A stretch of 64,000 nt of DNA, taken from NCBI RefSeq assembly GCF_000420465.1, contig NZ_ATUZ01000013.1:496001-560000 (forward strand), read 5' to 3'. Origin of the DNA: Desulfovibrio desulfuricans DSM 642. Lineage in GTDB: Bacteria; Desulfobacterota; Desulfovibrionia; Desulfovibrionales; Desulfovibrionaceae. Position numbers and translations under genes: made by a program. Within the stretch, counting starts at the first letter, position 1; each line of letters begins with the position of its first letter. Below the pieces are notes generated by a model. It was not told where the DNA came from and did not search any database. It saw only the letters and a list, made by a program, of their open reading frames with translations. Positions 1 through 8,891 of the stretch are shown piece by piece.

Positions 1-1700
1 TCGCCGTCATCGCCCTTGGCCCATGTTTTCAGCCATGTTGCGCCCACAAAGAGCTCAAGGTTGTCTGTGGGCGTGACGCTGCCAGCAAGTTCAAGCCCGT
101 CAATTTTGTATTCAGACGCGGACGAAGTGAAAAAGTCGCTGGTGGGGTTGGCGTTCCCGTACATATAGGCGCGCAGCCTGTCGCGGCCGTCATCGTGAAA
201 GACCGTGGCGCTTGTCGTGAACAGCCCCGGCTGGGTGTGGCTGAGCGACATTTCATAGTGGTCCACCACTTCGGGGCGAATATCCTTGGTGTCCAGACCG
301 GAAGGCAATGATGTTTTGTTGGTCAGCAGGCCCTGGAGGATAACAGGGCTTGGATAGTTGACGCCCCGCGCGTAGTTGAGGCCAAGATTGGTGTTGTTGT
401 AGCCAAGCACAAGGCCCGCCTGAGGGGCGGTTTTGTCTTCAAAGAGGTTGCTTGTGTACAGGCGCAGACCAGCGGAAGGCGTAATGTGAAAGCTCTCCTT
501 GCTGCCAAACATCTGGCTGATGGCAGCGTAGGGCGAAAACATCCTGTGCTGCGGAAATTCCCACGATGTTGTGGAATCTGTGGAATACGTCCGCTGATCG
601 TTGCGCAGGTCGCTGATATCAAGATCAAAGCCATTGACGATCTCGCTGCCTTCCCAGATGGAATAGGTTTCGCGGCCTCGCAATCCGTACAGATTGTTGG
701 TTTGCACCGATGTGGTTGTGTTGGAATTTTCGCCGCGCAGATAAAACAGCGTGTCGTTGTAATAGCCTTTGAGGTAACCATTGGCGTTGTTGTACTTGTT
801 GATGAGGCTCAACGTGGCAAGGCTTGTCTGTGTATCGTAGCGGTCTGTGGTGCGGGTATTGGTAATGGGATTGTTGGGAACCTGAGTCTGTGCATCCACC
901 CGGTTGGCCATCATGCGCAACGACCAGTTGTCAGACAGGCCTATGCCCATGTTGCCGTAGTAGCTCGCCTGGTAGGCCGCTGTGTGATCCTTGTGCCCCA
1001 GCGTGCTGACAAGGCTTTGCGCGGCATAAATATCCACATTGTCTTTTTTTGCGCCCATGCCCACGTTTTCGGCTACGGTGCCAAAGCTGCCGCCCTCTGC
1101 GCCAATGCGCAGCTCATAACCTTCCTTGGTCATGTATTTGGGAATAAAGTTCAGCATGGCATAACCGGTGCCAAAGCGCGACGGCTGGGGGTATTTGTAA
1201 ATTTCCATGCCCCCGAGGGCGTAAACCGGGATGCCGTCGGCCAAGGCCTGCCCGTACAGCACGCCGCTGCGCGGCACGTCATCAAAAAAGATATTGATGT
1301 CAGGGCTTGGATGGCTTGCGCCGCGCCCGCGCACATAAAGGCTCGCGCTGGTTTGCCCGCCGATGATGTTCTTTTTCTGATACATGACGCCCGGCACGTT
1401 GCGCAGGGCGTCATAAAAATCAAGAGAGTTCTGTAGGCGGATCTGCTCTTCAGTCACCACGTTGTACTGGGTGCCAAACCGCGTCTGCACTGGAACAGTT
1501 GGAGCCTGATCGGCCACGCCGAAAGCGGTTACGGCGGGCAGGTCATACGCTGTCAGGCTGCCCTGCGTGAGGTCTGCCTTTGAGGCAGGGGCCTCCTGCC
1601 CTCCTGTTTCGGGTGGAGTCTCTGCAGCCCAGCCCGGCTGAACGCAAAGACAGTGGCCTGCAAGCACGGCAGCCGCCACAATTGCTGAAACCTTGTTCAT
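1..1700 (-). CDS. TonB-dependent outer-membrane receptor (3' end outside window)
   Basis: The frame is open without a stop from an ATG at 1700 down to the window edge, about 566 codons; the C-terminal strands of the barrel lie outside. Residues 1-26 form a signal peptide ending near WAAE. A plug domain follows, with the typical stretch VVTEEQIRLQNSLDFYDALR and NVPGV around residues 70-100 and RGRG near 120. Repeated aromatic-rich beta strands come after that. Receptors of this family import metal chelates or cofactors across the outer membrane using TonB energy. The ligand is not visible in the sequence. A nickel chelate is inferred from the neighbouring nikA-type importer and from NikR-like half sites in its promoter. 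It is transcribed from the 356-base gap upstream, separately from the porin. Confidence 0.93.
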   Translation of the reverse strand, partial: MNKVSAIVAAAVLAGHCLCVQPGWAAETPPETGGQEAPASKADLTQGSLTAYDLPAVTAFGVADQAPTVPVQTRFGTQYNVVTEEQIRLQNSLDFYDALRNVPGVMYQKKNIIGGQTSASLYVRGRGASHPSPDINIFFDDVPRSGVLYGQALADGIPVYALGGMEIYKYPQPSRFGTGYAMLNFIPKYMTKEGYELRIGAEGGSFGTVAENVGMGAKKDNVDIYAAQSLVSTLGHKDHTAAYQASYYGNMGIGLSDNWSLRMMANRVDAQTQVPNNPITNTRTTDRYDTQTSLATLSLINKYNNANGYLKGYYNDTLFYLRGENSNTTTSVQTNNLYGLRGRETYSIWEGSEIVNGFDLDISDLRNDQRTYSTDSTTSWEFPQHRMFSPYAAISQMFGSKESFHITPSAGLRLYTSNLFEDKTAPQAGLVLGYNNTNLGLNYARGVNYPSPVILQGLLTNKTSLPSGLDTKDIRPEVVDHYEMSLSHTQPGLFTTSATVFHDDGRDRLRAYMYGNANPTSDFFTSSASEYKIDGLELAGSVTPTDNLELFVGATWLKTWAKGDDG

Positions 1701-1782
1701 TACACGTCTTCCTCCTTCTTATACCTGTCGCGCGGGGTGCGCGTGGGCTTTTCGCAGGGGATTGCTGCACAACCTTTTGAGA

Positions 1783-1810
1783 GTGTTATGTAATACAAAA
1801 AAGTGTTACC
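1783..1810. promoter_or_regulatory. Direct-repeat half-site element, NikR-like
   Basis: GTGTTAT (1783-1789) is followed after 13 bases by GTGTTAC (1803-1809), so the half sites repeat at 20 bp, two helical turns. The first half is abutted by GTAATAC, its near inverse. The 28-base element matches 12564-12591 upstream of hydE at 23 of 28 positions. Half sites match the Desulfovibrio NikR consensus as I recall it. Function is inferred. Confidence 0.5.
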
Positions 1811-1866
1811 GTGCGGGCGACAAATACAGCAAAAGGGCGCAAGGATGCCGCCCAGCTTGTTGATTT

Positions 1867-1893
1867 ATGTTATTTTTTTAAAAAATGTAACAC
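1867..1893 (-). promoter_or_regulatory. Candidate NikR operator overlapping TonB-receptor promoter
   Basis: ATGTTAT (1867-1873), 13 bases, GTAACAC (1887-1893): a near-perfect match to the inverted repeat GTGTTAC-N13-GTAACAC, which I recall as the NikR site predicted in Desulfovibrio. On the minus strand it coincides with a possible promoter, TTGTGT (1895-1890), 17 bases, TAACAT (1872-1867). A bound repressor would block polymerase. Regulator identity is inference. Confidence 0.6.
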
Positions 1894-2056
1894 AAACTAT
1901 AGTTTGTCTGCGATACAGTCAAGCTGGTGATACCATGAATATCTGCAAGAATGCCCGTGTGGTATGCTGGCAAAAGAGGGGGGATTGTACCCGGCAGGGA
2001 AGCTGCTAGATCAGCCTCCCCGCCGGACTCGGGGGAATTTGCTTGGCGCGTGGCGT

Positions 2057-3646
2057 TTAGAATTTGTAGATAAAGCTCATGTTGACGTTCCAGGCGTCCT
2101 GGGTGGTGACGCCGCCCATACGCGCGCCGCTTGTGGTGGTGTACCCGCCCCAGACATCCTTGGACTGGTCAAGCCACAGGGCAATGTAGTTGGCTTCCAC
2201 CACAATCTTGAAGTTGTCGTACATCTGGTAGGTGGAGGTGACGCCAAATTCCGCAGCGTAGTCGCGCGAGGTCAGGTACAGGCCGTAGTAGTTGGCCGTG
2301 TTGAAATCGCCCATGCTGCCGGGGGTTACATCGGGGCGGAACAGGGTTTGCCCGTCCACATCTTTCTGCCCCTTGATGTACTTGGCCATGGTGGGGCTGT
2401 TGGTGCCGCCAAGCAGGTTGGCGTGGAAGGTGTGCTTGAGCTTGTCCAGAAAGCTCACGTCTTTCACGCGCGCGCCCACGCCCCAGGTTCCCACAAAGGT
2501 GGAGCTAAGCAGGGTATCGCGCCCAAGGGTGAGGGTGCCGAGCGTGCCGAAACTGTCCAGCCCGTTGGTGCTTTCGTTGTTGGCTTCAATGGTGGGCATG
2601 CGCTCGGAGCCGTTTTTCACGTTGCCGTCGTCGCCGCTCGTATACCAGCCGTAGATACCGGGAACACCCCAATCCATACTGTATTCTGCCAGCAGGGAGC
2701 CGTACCAGCCCTTGCGGTTCAGGGTTTCAACGCCAGTGTCCGACTGCCCGTAGTTGAAGCTCCACGCCAGCCGGAAGGGATTCCAGGCCACGGCTTCGCC
2801 TGTCAGGCCTGCCCAGAAAATGGTGGAGTAGGCATTGGCGATCTGCCGCCCGACCTTGCCGTCATTGAGGGCATACGTAGCAGGGGCTACGCCCAGCGCG
2901 CCCGCGCCATCGTTGTTTTTGCCGTAAAAATCATTGTTCTTGCGAAAGGTATTGCTGCCAAACGCGCCCACAAGGCCCCAGGGGGTGATGTTGACGCCTT
3001 CAAAACGCAGGGGAGCGGTAAGGCCGAAAAGATCAAAGTTGTCCAGATAGCTCTGCGGGGAATTTCCGGTTCCGGCCCAGTTGTCATTGTAGGCGCGCGC
3101 CCAGAATCCTGTGAGCGAGAGGTGTTCGTTTACCGGCACGGAAACCGTTATGCCTGCGGTGTCGGCGTCAAAGGCCTGCGAGGCTTCGGTCACGTAGTCC
3201 GGCAAAAAGATGCGCTGAATGCCCATGCGAACCTTTACATCGGTTTGCGGCATGGTCCAGTCAAGGTAGCTGTGCTTGATCTTGATGACGTTGTTGCCGT
3301 CCGCCCCCAGAGCCGCGCCGGACTTGTTGCCGGCCTGCCCCCAGTACTGGCGGCCAATCTCAAAATACACGGTGCCGGAAAGCGCTTCTGATGCCACGGC
3401 GTCAAGCTGAAGGCGCACACGCGACTTGGCCTCGAACTGGTCTTCATTATAACGGCCCCAGCCCGTGGTGCGGTTGGCCTGCGTGCCGTTTACTGAGCGC
3501 CCCCGTTCCATAAAATTGCCGCCGCCGCCATATTCAAAATTCATGATCCAGACGCCCTTGGTCTTGAAGTCCACAGCCTGCGCAGTGGCGGCAAGGCCAG
3601 GCAGCAAGGCTGCGACAGCCAGAAGCGATAAAACTTTTTTCCGCAT
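2057..3646 (-). CDS. Outer-membrane homotrimeric porin
   Basis: A 529-residue protein with a cleavable signal peptide (residues 1-24, ending ATAQA). A beta-barrel-like sequence follows, rich in alternating aromatic residues and glycine and ending in the C-terminal phenylalanine (IYKF) typical of outer-membrane barrels. The overall sequence is that of the major Desulfovibrio homotrimeric porin family: mature start VDFKTKGVWIMNFEYGG, and GRQYWGQAG in the second hundred residues. It should allow passive diffusion of small anionic or neutral solutes. The start at 3646 is preferred over 3676 because GGGGGA lies seven bases upstream and the signal peptide begins there. It is divergent from the nikA-type gene; the 147-base gap carries both promoters. 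Confidence 0.9.
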   Translation of the reverse strand: MRKKVLSLLAVAALLPGLAATAQAVDFKTKGVWIMNFEYGGGGNFMERGRSVNGTQANRTTGWGRYNEDQFEAKSRVRLQLDAVASEALSGTVYFEIGRQYWGQAGNKSGAALGADGNNVIKIKHSYLDWTMPQTDVKVRMGIQRIFLPDYVTEASQAFDADTAGITVSVPVNEHLSLTGFWARAYNDNWAGTGNSPQSYLDNFDLFGLTAPLRFEGVNITPWGLVGAFGSNTFRKNNDFYGKNNDGAGALGVAPATYALNDGKVGRQIANAYSTIFWAGLTGEAVAWNPFRLAWSFNYGQSDTGVETLNRKGWYGSLLAEYSMDWGVPGIYGWYTSGDDGNVKNGSERMPTIEANNESTNGLDSFGTLGTLTLGRDTLLSSTFVGTWGVGARVKDVSFLDKLKHTFHANLLGGTNSPTMAKYIKGQKDVDGQTLFRPDVTPGSMGDFNTANYYGLYLTSRDYAAEFGVTSTYQMYDNFKIVVEANYIALWLDQSKDVWGGYTTTSGARMGGVTTQDAWNVNMSFIYKF

Positions 3647-3724
3647 CGTTCCCCCGATAGTGACGTAAGATTTCATATGGACACGTTTTATAAGTTCGTG
3701 CTACTGGATTTGCTTGCAACGGCG

Positions 3725-3751
3725 ATGTTATCTTTGCAGAAAAAGTGCTAC
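3725..3751. promoter_or_regulatory. Degenerate NikR-like half-site pair upstream of nikA
   Basis: ATGTTAT (3725-3731), 13 bases, GTGCTAC (3745-3751): the same direct 20-bp spacing as the elements at 1783 and 12564, with an A-run before the second half, but more degenerate. It lies 43 bases before the nikA start. Confidence 0.3.
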
Positions 3752-3793
3752 TATTGTCAACCCCTAAATCTGCCTCGCCGCATGGAGCGCGAT

Positions 3794-5389
3794 ATGCGAA
3801 AAATCGGTTTTGTACTGGCGGCCCTGATCTGCTGCCTGAACATATCCGCCTGCCAGAATGATGAAAAATCCACTGCCCAGGCGCAGCGTACTGAAATGGT
3901 CTACGCCAGCACCAAGGACATCCGCATCATCAATCCCCATCTCTACTCCGGGGAAATGGCCGCCCAGAGTATGGTGTTTGAACCGCTGGTGGTGAACACC
4001 CCCGAGGGTGTGAAGCCCTGCCTTGCCGAAAGCTGGGAAATTTCGCCCGATGGCCGGGTGTACACATTTCATTTGCGCAAGGGCGTGACATTCACAGACG
4101 GCGCACCCTTTGATGCCGCCGCCGTCAAGCTGAACATGGACGCCATTGTTGCCAACAGGCAGCGGCATGGATTTGAAATGGTTAACGAGATTGAGCGCAA
4201 CGAAGTGGTGGACACGTACACGTACCGCCTTGTGCTCACGCATCCGTACTATCCCACCCTGGTGGAACTGGGGCTTGTGCGGCCATTCCGTATTATTTCG
4301 CCCAACTGCTTTATTAACGGTCAGACCAAGGACGGTGTTTCCGGCTATGTGGGCACCGGCCCCTGGGTGCTGACTGAACACAAGGAAAAGCAGTACGCGC
4401 TGTTTACGGCCAACAAAAATTACTGGGGCGCTCAGCCCAGGCTGCAGGCCGTGCGTTGGCGCGTCATGCCTGACCATCAGACCATTATGCTTGCCCTGCA
4501 AAAGGGTGAAATTGATTTGGTTTTTGGTGCAGACGGCGACATGCTGAACATGGACGCCTTTAACGCGCTGCAAAAGGAAGGCAAGTACGCCACCCTTATC
4601 AGCAAGCCCATTGCCTCGCGCGCCATCCTGCTCAATGCGCACCAGCCCGTGACCAAAGACCGCGCCGTGCGCATGGCCCTGCAATATGCGGTCAACAAGC
4701 AGGCCATTGTGGACGGCGTTCTGAACGGCACGGAAAGCGTGGCCGACACGCTTATTTCGCCCACGGTACCCTATTGCGACCTTGGTTTGCCCGTGCGCGG
4801 CTATGATCCGGCCAAAGCCGCAGCCATGCTTGAGGCCGCTGGCTGGAAGCTCGGCCCCGATGGCCTGCGCGCCAAGGACGGGCAAAAGGCCGTAGTGCGC
4901 CTGTACTACAATTCGCAGAATGCGCAGGAGCGCACCCTTGCCGAATACGTGCAGAGCGACCTGAAAAAGGTCGGCATAGAAATGAAGATCATAGGTGAAG
5001 AAAAGCAGGCATTTCTTGACCGCCAGCGCACTGGCGATTTTGAACTGCAATACTCGCTTTCGTGGGGAACCCCCTACGACCCGCAGTCCTACCTTTCATC
5101 GTGGCGCAAACCCGCGCACGGCGACTATCAGGCCCAGGTGGGCATGGAGCGCAAGGAATGGCTGGATAAAACCATCAGCCAGCTCATGATTGAACCGGAT
5201 GAAGCGACCCGCAAGGCCATGTACAGGGAAGTTCTCACCTATGTACATGACGAGGGCGTGTATATTCCCATTTCGTACTCGCGCACCAAGGCTGTGCATT
5301 CCAAAGCATTGCAGGGCGTTGGATTCGCTGTTTCGCAGTACGAAATTCCTTTTGAAAAAATGTATTTCGAGAACACACCCGCCCGCTAG
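3794..5389 (+). CDS. nikA: Nickel ABC transporter substrate-binding lipoprotein (NikA-type)
   Basis: 531 residues, solute-binding protein family 5. Compared from memory with E. coli NikA, conserved blocks run through the whole protein: NPHLY, AQSMVFEPLV, NRQRH, RPFRII, GTGPWVL, AVNKQAIVDG, PYDPQSYLSS, and AHGDYQAQ, whose histidine (His442) aligns with NikA His416, a nickel-chelate ligand. Unlike E. coli NikA it is a lipoprotein: the lipobox ISAC puts Cys at residue 20. The start at 3794 has GGAG six bases upstream; the frame is open farther upstream but lacks a better site. It heads the operon with two permease and two ATPase genes. It should bind a nickel chelate in the periplasm. Dipeptide binding is the alternative but fits the motifs less well. 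Confidence 0.88.
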   Translation: MRKIGFVLAALICCLNISACQNDEKSTAQAQRTEMVYASTKDIRIINPHLYSGEMAAQSMVFEPLVVNTPEGVKPCLAESWEISPDGRVYTFHLRKGVTFTDGAPFDAAAVKLNMDAIVANRQRHGFEMVNEIERNEVVDTYTYRLVLTHPYYPTLVELGLVRPFRIISPNCFINGQTKDGVSGYVGTGPWVLTEHKEKQYALFTANKNYWGAQPRLQAVRWRVMPDHQTIMLALQKGEIDLVFGADGDMLNMDAFNALQKEGKYATLISKPIASRAILLNAHQPVTKDRAVRMALQYAVNKQAIVDGVLNGTESVADTLISPTVPYCDLGLPVRGYDPAKAAAMLEAAGWKLGPDGLRAKDGQKAVVRLYYNSQNAQERTLAEYVQSDLKKVGIEMKIIGEEKQAFLDRQRTGDFELQYSLSWGTPYDPQSYLSSWRKPAHGDYQAQVGMERKEWLDKTISQLMIEPDEATRKAMYREVLTYVHDEGVYIPISYSRTKAVHSKALQGVGFAVSQYEIPFEKMYFENTPAR

Positions 5390-5455
5390 GCAGCAGGCAC
5401 AGTTCAGGGGCGCGTCTTTGCACAGTCGCAAGGGCGCGCCCCATGCTCCACATAT

Positions 5456-6391
5456 ATGAAAGCATACATTCTCCGCCGCCTCCTGCTGACAATCCCGCTT
5501 TTGCTGGGGATTTCCTTTGTTTCATTCGTCATCATCCAGCTCAGCCCAAGCGACCCGGCCGAGGTGGCAGTCCGCGTCAATGAAATCGAGCCCACGGATG
5601 AAGTGCTGGCTATCACGCGTGAGCAGCTTGGCCTCAACAAGCCTTTTCTGACGCGCTATGCGGACTGGATGTGCGCCGTTGCGCAGGGTGATCTGGGCAG
5701 GCGCTATGTGGACAACAAGCCCGTTGCGCAGGAACTGGCCCGGGCCTTGCCCCCCACCGTGTGGCTGGCGCTGACGGCAACGCTCTTTATGGCGGTGTGC
5801 AGCGTGGGTATGGCTTTTGTGTGCGCCATGTACGAGGGACGCACTGTGGATTACCTGCTGCGCGGGTTTATTTTTCTTGGCACTGCCACGCCCGGTTTCT
5901 GGGCCGGACTGCTGCTCATGTGGCTTTTTTCCGTCAAGCTCAACTGGTTGCCCACCAGCGGCATGCAGGGCGCAAGCTCGGTCATTCTGCCAGCAGCGAC
6001 ACTCTCTTTGTCCTACATTTCCACCTATGCGCGGCTTTTGCGCAACAGCATGGTGCAGAACAAGCAGAAGAATTCCGTGCTCTATGCTAGGGCGAGGGGC
6101 CTCACGCGGAGCATGATCTGGCGGCATATATTTCGCAATTCCCTGCAATCCACCCTGACCGGGCTTGGCATGTCGCTGCCAAAGCTCATGGCCGGAACTT
6201 TTGTGGTAGAAACCATCTTTGCCTGGCCCGGCCTCGGCTGGCTGTGCGTCACCGCCATTTTTAACCGCGATTTCCCCGTCATTCAGGCCTATGTGCTGCT
6301 GATGGCCGTGATGTTTGTGGGCTGCAACCTGCTGGTGGACATCTTGTGCGCAGTCATTGATCCGCGCCTGCGCGCCAGGGGGCAGGCATGA
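5456..6391 (+). CDS. nikB: Nickel/peptide ABC transporter permease (NikB-type)
   Basis: 311 residues with six predicted membrane segments: the first right after MKAYILRR, the others between residues 100 and 305. The inner-membrane-component loop (ARARGLTRSMIWRHIFRNS) lies near 210-230; it docks on the ATPase. N-terminal features (PLLLGISFVSFVIIQLSP) are those of the DppB/NikB group. It forms the channel with the NikC-type protein and takes the substrate from the binding lipoprotein 66 bases upstream. The stop overlaps the start of the next gene by four bases (ATGA), so the two are translationally coupled. Substrate is assigned from NikA resemblance, not from this gene itself. Confidence 0.88.
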   Translation: MKAYILRRLLLTIPLLLGISFVSFVIIQLSPSDPAEVAVRVNEIEPTDEVLAITREQLGLNKPFLTRYADWMCAVAQGDLGRRYVDNKPVAQELARALPPTVWLALTATLFMAVCSVGMAFVCAMYEGRTVDYLLRGFIFLGTATPGFWAGLLLMWLFSVKLNWLPTSGMQGASSVILPAATLSLSYISTYARLLRNSMVQNKQKNSVLYARARGLTRSMIWRHIFRNSLQSTLTGLGMSLPKLMAGTFVVETIFAWPGLGWLCVTAIFNRDFPVIQAYVLLMAVMFVGCNLLVDILCAVIDPRLRARGQA

Positions 6392-7233
6392 GGGTATGGC
6401 GGCGGCTGCGCAACGACCCTGTGGGCATGGTCTGCCTGTGCTTTCTGCTTGCCGTGGCGGCGCTTGCGCTGTGCGCGCCCCTGGCGGCTCCGTGGGATCC
6501 CACGGCCATTGATGTGAGAAACAAATTTGCAGCATGGTCGCTGGCGCATCCCCTTGGTACCGACCAGCTCGGCAGGGACGTGCTGTCCCGGCTCATCTGG
6601 GGCGGGCGCGCCACCCTGGGCTTTTCGCTGCTCACCATGGGCATAACCCTTGTTATCGGCAGCGGATTGGGCATTGTGGCCGGTTTCTGTCGCGGCAAGG
6701 TTGACGAAACCATCATGCGCTTTTGCGATGTGATGATGTCCTTTCCCAGCGAGGTGCTCATTCTGGCCATTGTGGGCATGCTTGGGCCGGGGCTTGGCAA
6801 TGTGGTCATTGCCAGCGTGATTGCCAAGTGGCCCTGGTACACGCGCATGGTTCGCTCTGTGGTCATGCAGTATACGGACGTCAACTATGTGCGCTTTGCC
6901 CGCGTGGCGGGCTGCGGCATGTGGCACATCTTCCGCAGGCATCTGCTGCCCGGCGCGCTGGGCGAAATCATTGTGCTGGCAACGCTCGATACCGGGGCGG
7001 TGATATTGTCGGTTTCGGCTTTGTCCTTTCTGGGCCTCGGCGTGCAGCCGCCCACGGCGGAGTGGGGAGCCATGCTCAGCGACGCCAAGGACATCATGTC
7101 CATGTATCCGCAGCAGATGCTGCCCGCAGGGATGACAATCCTGCTGGTTGTGGCGGCTTTCAACTTTTTGGGCGACAGCCTGCGCGATGCCCTTGACCCA
7201 GCCCACACCACCCTGCAGGGGGTGAGCCTGTGA
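6388..7233 (+). CDS. nikC: Nickel/peptide ABC transporter permease (NikC-type)
   Basis: 281 residues of the DppC/NikC group. A first membrane segment (VCLCFLLAVAALAL) is followed by the family stretch HPLGTDQLGRDVLSRLIWGGR near residues 53-72, then about five more segments. The ATPase-docking loop (RFARVAGCGMWHIFRRHLLP) lies near 170-190 and the C-terminal motif SFLGLGVQPPTAEWG near 215. It pairs with the upstream permease. It overlaps both neighbours by four bases, the next gene starting with GTG inside its stop. Confidence 0.88.
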   Translation: MRVWRRLRNDPVGMVCLCFLLAVAALALCAPLAAPWDPTAIDVRNKFAAWSLAHPLGTDQLGRDVLSRLIWGGRATLGFSLLTMGITLVIGSGLGIVAGFCRGKVDETIMRFCDVMMSFPSEVLILAIVGMLGPGLGNVVIASVIAKWPWYTRMVRSVVMQYTDVNYVRFARVAGCGMWHIFRRHLLPGALGEIIVLATLDTGAVILSVSALSFLGLGVQPPTAEWGAMLSDAKDIMSMYPQQMLPAGMTILLVVAAFNFLGDSLRDALDPAHTTLQGVSL

Positions 7234-8105
7234 GCGCGTTCAATACAGATTGCCAGAAGCAGGAGCCGTCCTGCGGCGCAGCACCCCATGTGCCCGATGT
7301 CCTTGATGTGCGCGATCTGCGCGTGGTGCAGCGCGCAAACGGGCAGGCGCTTGTGCACGGCGTGAACTTTACGCTTGCCGCCGGGGCCTGCCTTGGCATT
7401 GTGGGCGAAAGCGGCAGCGGCAAAACCCTGACCTGCCGCAGCATCATGGGCCTTTTGCCGCCCACGCTTGCGGGTGAGGGCACGGCTGTTTTTAACGGTA
7501 TTGATCTTGTGCATGCCCCGGCGGAGCGGATGCGCCAGCTCCGGGGCAGCAAGATTGCCATGGTGCTGCAACAGCCCATGACAGCCTTTGACCCCCTGTA
7601 CACCATGGGGGCGCAGTTTAGGGAAACCCTGACTGCGCATGGGGCGTACACCGCCGGGCAGGCAGATGATCTGGCCGTAACCATGTTCGGGCGCGTGCGC
7701 CTTGACGCGCCGCAGGAAGTTTTGCGCAGCTACCCGCACGAGCTTTCAGGCGGCATGCTGCAACGCTGCATGATTGCTCTGGCATTGGCCCTTGAGCCGC
7801 AGATCATCGTTGCCGACGAACCCACCACGGCACTGGATGCGGAAACGCAGTTTGAGGTCGTGCAACGGTTTCTGGAACTGCGGGCACAGTGCAATACCGC
7901 CATGATCTTTGTTTCGCACGATCTGGGCGTGGTGCAGCGTCTGGCAGATGCCGTACTTGTGATGAAGGATGGCCGCTGCGTGGAATACGGCTCTGCGGAA
8001 ACCGTGTTTAACGCGCCGCAGCACGAATATACGCAGTATCTCATCCGCACGAGGCTTGCGCTGACGCGGGGTTTTGAAGCCATGCTGGAGCGCGCCCATG
8101 CTTGA
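7230..8105 (+). CDS. nikD: Nickel/peptide ABC transporter ATP-binding protein (NikD-type)
   Basis: 291 residues, with all motifs of an ABC ATPase: Walker A GESGSGKTL at 59-67, signature LSGGMLQR near 173, Walker B IIVADEPTTALD just after, and the switch histidine in FVSHDLG near 230. It hydrolyses ATP at the cytoplasmic face to drive the permease pair. The start codon is GTG at 7230, overlapping the nikC stop by four bases. The first 25 residues are a non-conserved lead including several cysteines, so an internal start cannot be excluded. It overlaps the next ATPase gene by eight bases. Confidence 0.87.
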   Translation: MSAFNTDCQKQEPSCGAAPHVPDVLDVRDLRVVQRANGQALVHGVNFTLAAGACLGIVGESGSGKTLTCRSIMGLLPPTLAGEGTAVFNGIDLVHAPAERMRQLRGSKIAMVLQQPMTAFDPLYTMGAQFRETLTAHGAYTAGQADDLAVTMFGRVRLDAPQEVLRSYPHELSGGMLQRCMIALALALEPQIIVADEPTTALDAETQFEVVQRFLELRAQCNTAMIFVSHDLGVVQRLADAVLVMKDGRCVEYGSAETVFNAPQHEYTQYLIRTRLALTRGFEAMLERAHA

Positions 8106-8856
8106 GGTAAGAAATATCTGCAAAAGCTATGGCAAGGGCGGATTGTGGAATCCCCAGCCCAAATCTGTTCTGCATGACGTGAGTTTTCACATACCAGTGG
8201 GCGCGACCGTGGGGCTGGTGGGCGAGAGCGGCAGCGGCAAAAGCACGCTGAGCCGCATTGTTCTCGGGCTGGAGCGCCCAAGCAGCGGCACGGTATTGCT
8301 AGAAGGGCAGAGTGTGGGCCAGTGGCTGCGGCGCAATCCTGGCCGCATGAGCGTGGTTTTTCAGGATTACACAACCTCGGTCAATCCGGCCTACACCATC
8401 CGCGGCATCATCCGTGAGCCTTTGCTGGCCTGCGGCAGAGGTGCTGGGTCGGACAGGGCAGTGCTTGCGCTCATGGACCGCGTGGCCCTTGCCGCAAACC
8501 TTGCAGACCGCTTGCCCCATGAGGTCAGCGGCGGTCAGTTGCAGCGGGTGTGCATTGCCCGCGCCATCGCCACGGATCCCCGCTTTGTGGTCTTTGACGA
8601 GGCCATCAGCTCGCTGGATGTTTCGGTGCAGACCCGCATTCTTGACCTGCTGCGCGAGCTCAAGGGCAACATGACCTATTTTTTCATAGCGCACGACCTC
8701 CAGGCCGTGACCTATCTGTGCGATGATATTCTTTTTATGCATCAGGGCCGCATTGTGGAACAGGCCTCGGGCACAGGGCTGGCTGGCGTTTCGCACCCCT
8801 ATGCGCAAAAACTGGTGAGTTCGGCAATCCTGTTTCGTTCGGCCTGGAATGGCTGA
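8098..8856 (+). CDS. nikE: Nickel/peptide ABC transporter ATP-binding protein (NikE-type)
   Basis: 252 residues. Walker A GESGSGKST at 42-50, signature VSGGQLQR, Walker B VVFDEAISSLD and switch histidine in IAHDLQ are all present. The usual DEPT is DEAI here, as in other NikE/OppF-type partners. The start at 8098 has GGAG seven bases upstream. The frame is open eight codons farther, but that lead lies inside nikD and is not needed. With the NikD-type protein it forms the heterodimeric ATPase of the importer. The gene ends 35 bases before a methyltransferase that probably belongs to the same transcript. Confidence 0.86.
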   Translation: MLEVRNICKSYGKGGLWNPQPKSVLHDVSFHIPVGATVGLVGESGSGKSTLSRIVLGLERPSSGTVLLEGQSVGQWLRRNPGRMSVVFQDYTTSVNPAYTIRGIIREPLLACGRGAGSDRAVLALMDRVALAANLADRLPHEVSGGQLQRVCIARAIATDPRFVVFDEAISSLDVSVQTRILDLLRELKGNMTYFFIAHDLQAVTYLCDDILFMHQGRIVEQASGTGLAGVSHPYAQKLVSSAILFRSAWNG

Positions 8857-8891
8857 GCGGTATTGATCCGGCAAAAATTCAAGGAGTCTTT

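Larger units (their letters stand above)
1701..2056. other. Intergenic region between TonB receptor and porin; AT-rich regulatory region
   Basis: No convincing gene is present; the short frames here have no ribosome-binding site or family signature. The stretch 1780-1900 is AT-rich and holds four GTGTTAC-like half sites (1783-1789, 1803-1809, 1867-1873 and, inverted, 1887-1893), described separately. The region should contain the receptor promoter and the end of the porin transcript; I see no strong terminator. Confidence 0.7.

Noticed and set aside
486..1436. Plus-strand 316-codon frame
   Set aside because: Antisense to the TonB receptor, whose frame has signal peptide and plug motifs; the plus frame has none.
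1964..3391. Plus-strand 475-codon frame
   Set aside because: Shadow of the porin gene; no family feature, unusual valine/glycine composition typical of antisense GC-rich DNA.
3764..5050. Minus-strand 428-codon frame
   Set aside because: Antisense to nikA, which has clear homology and a lipobox.
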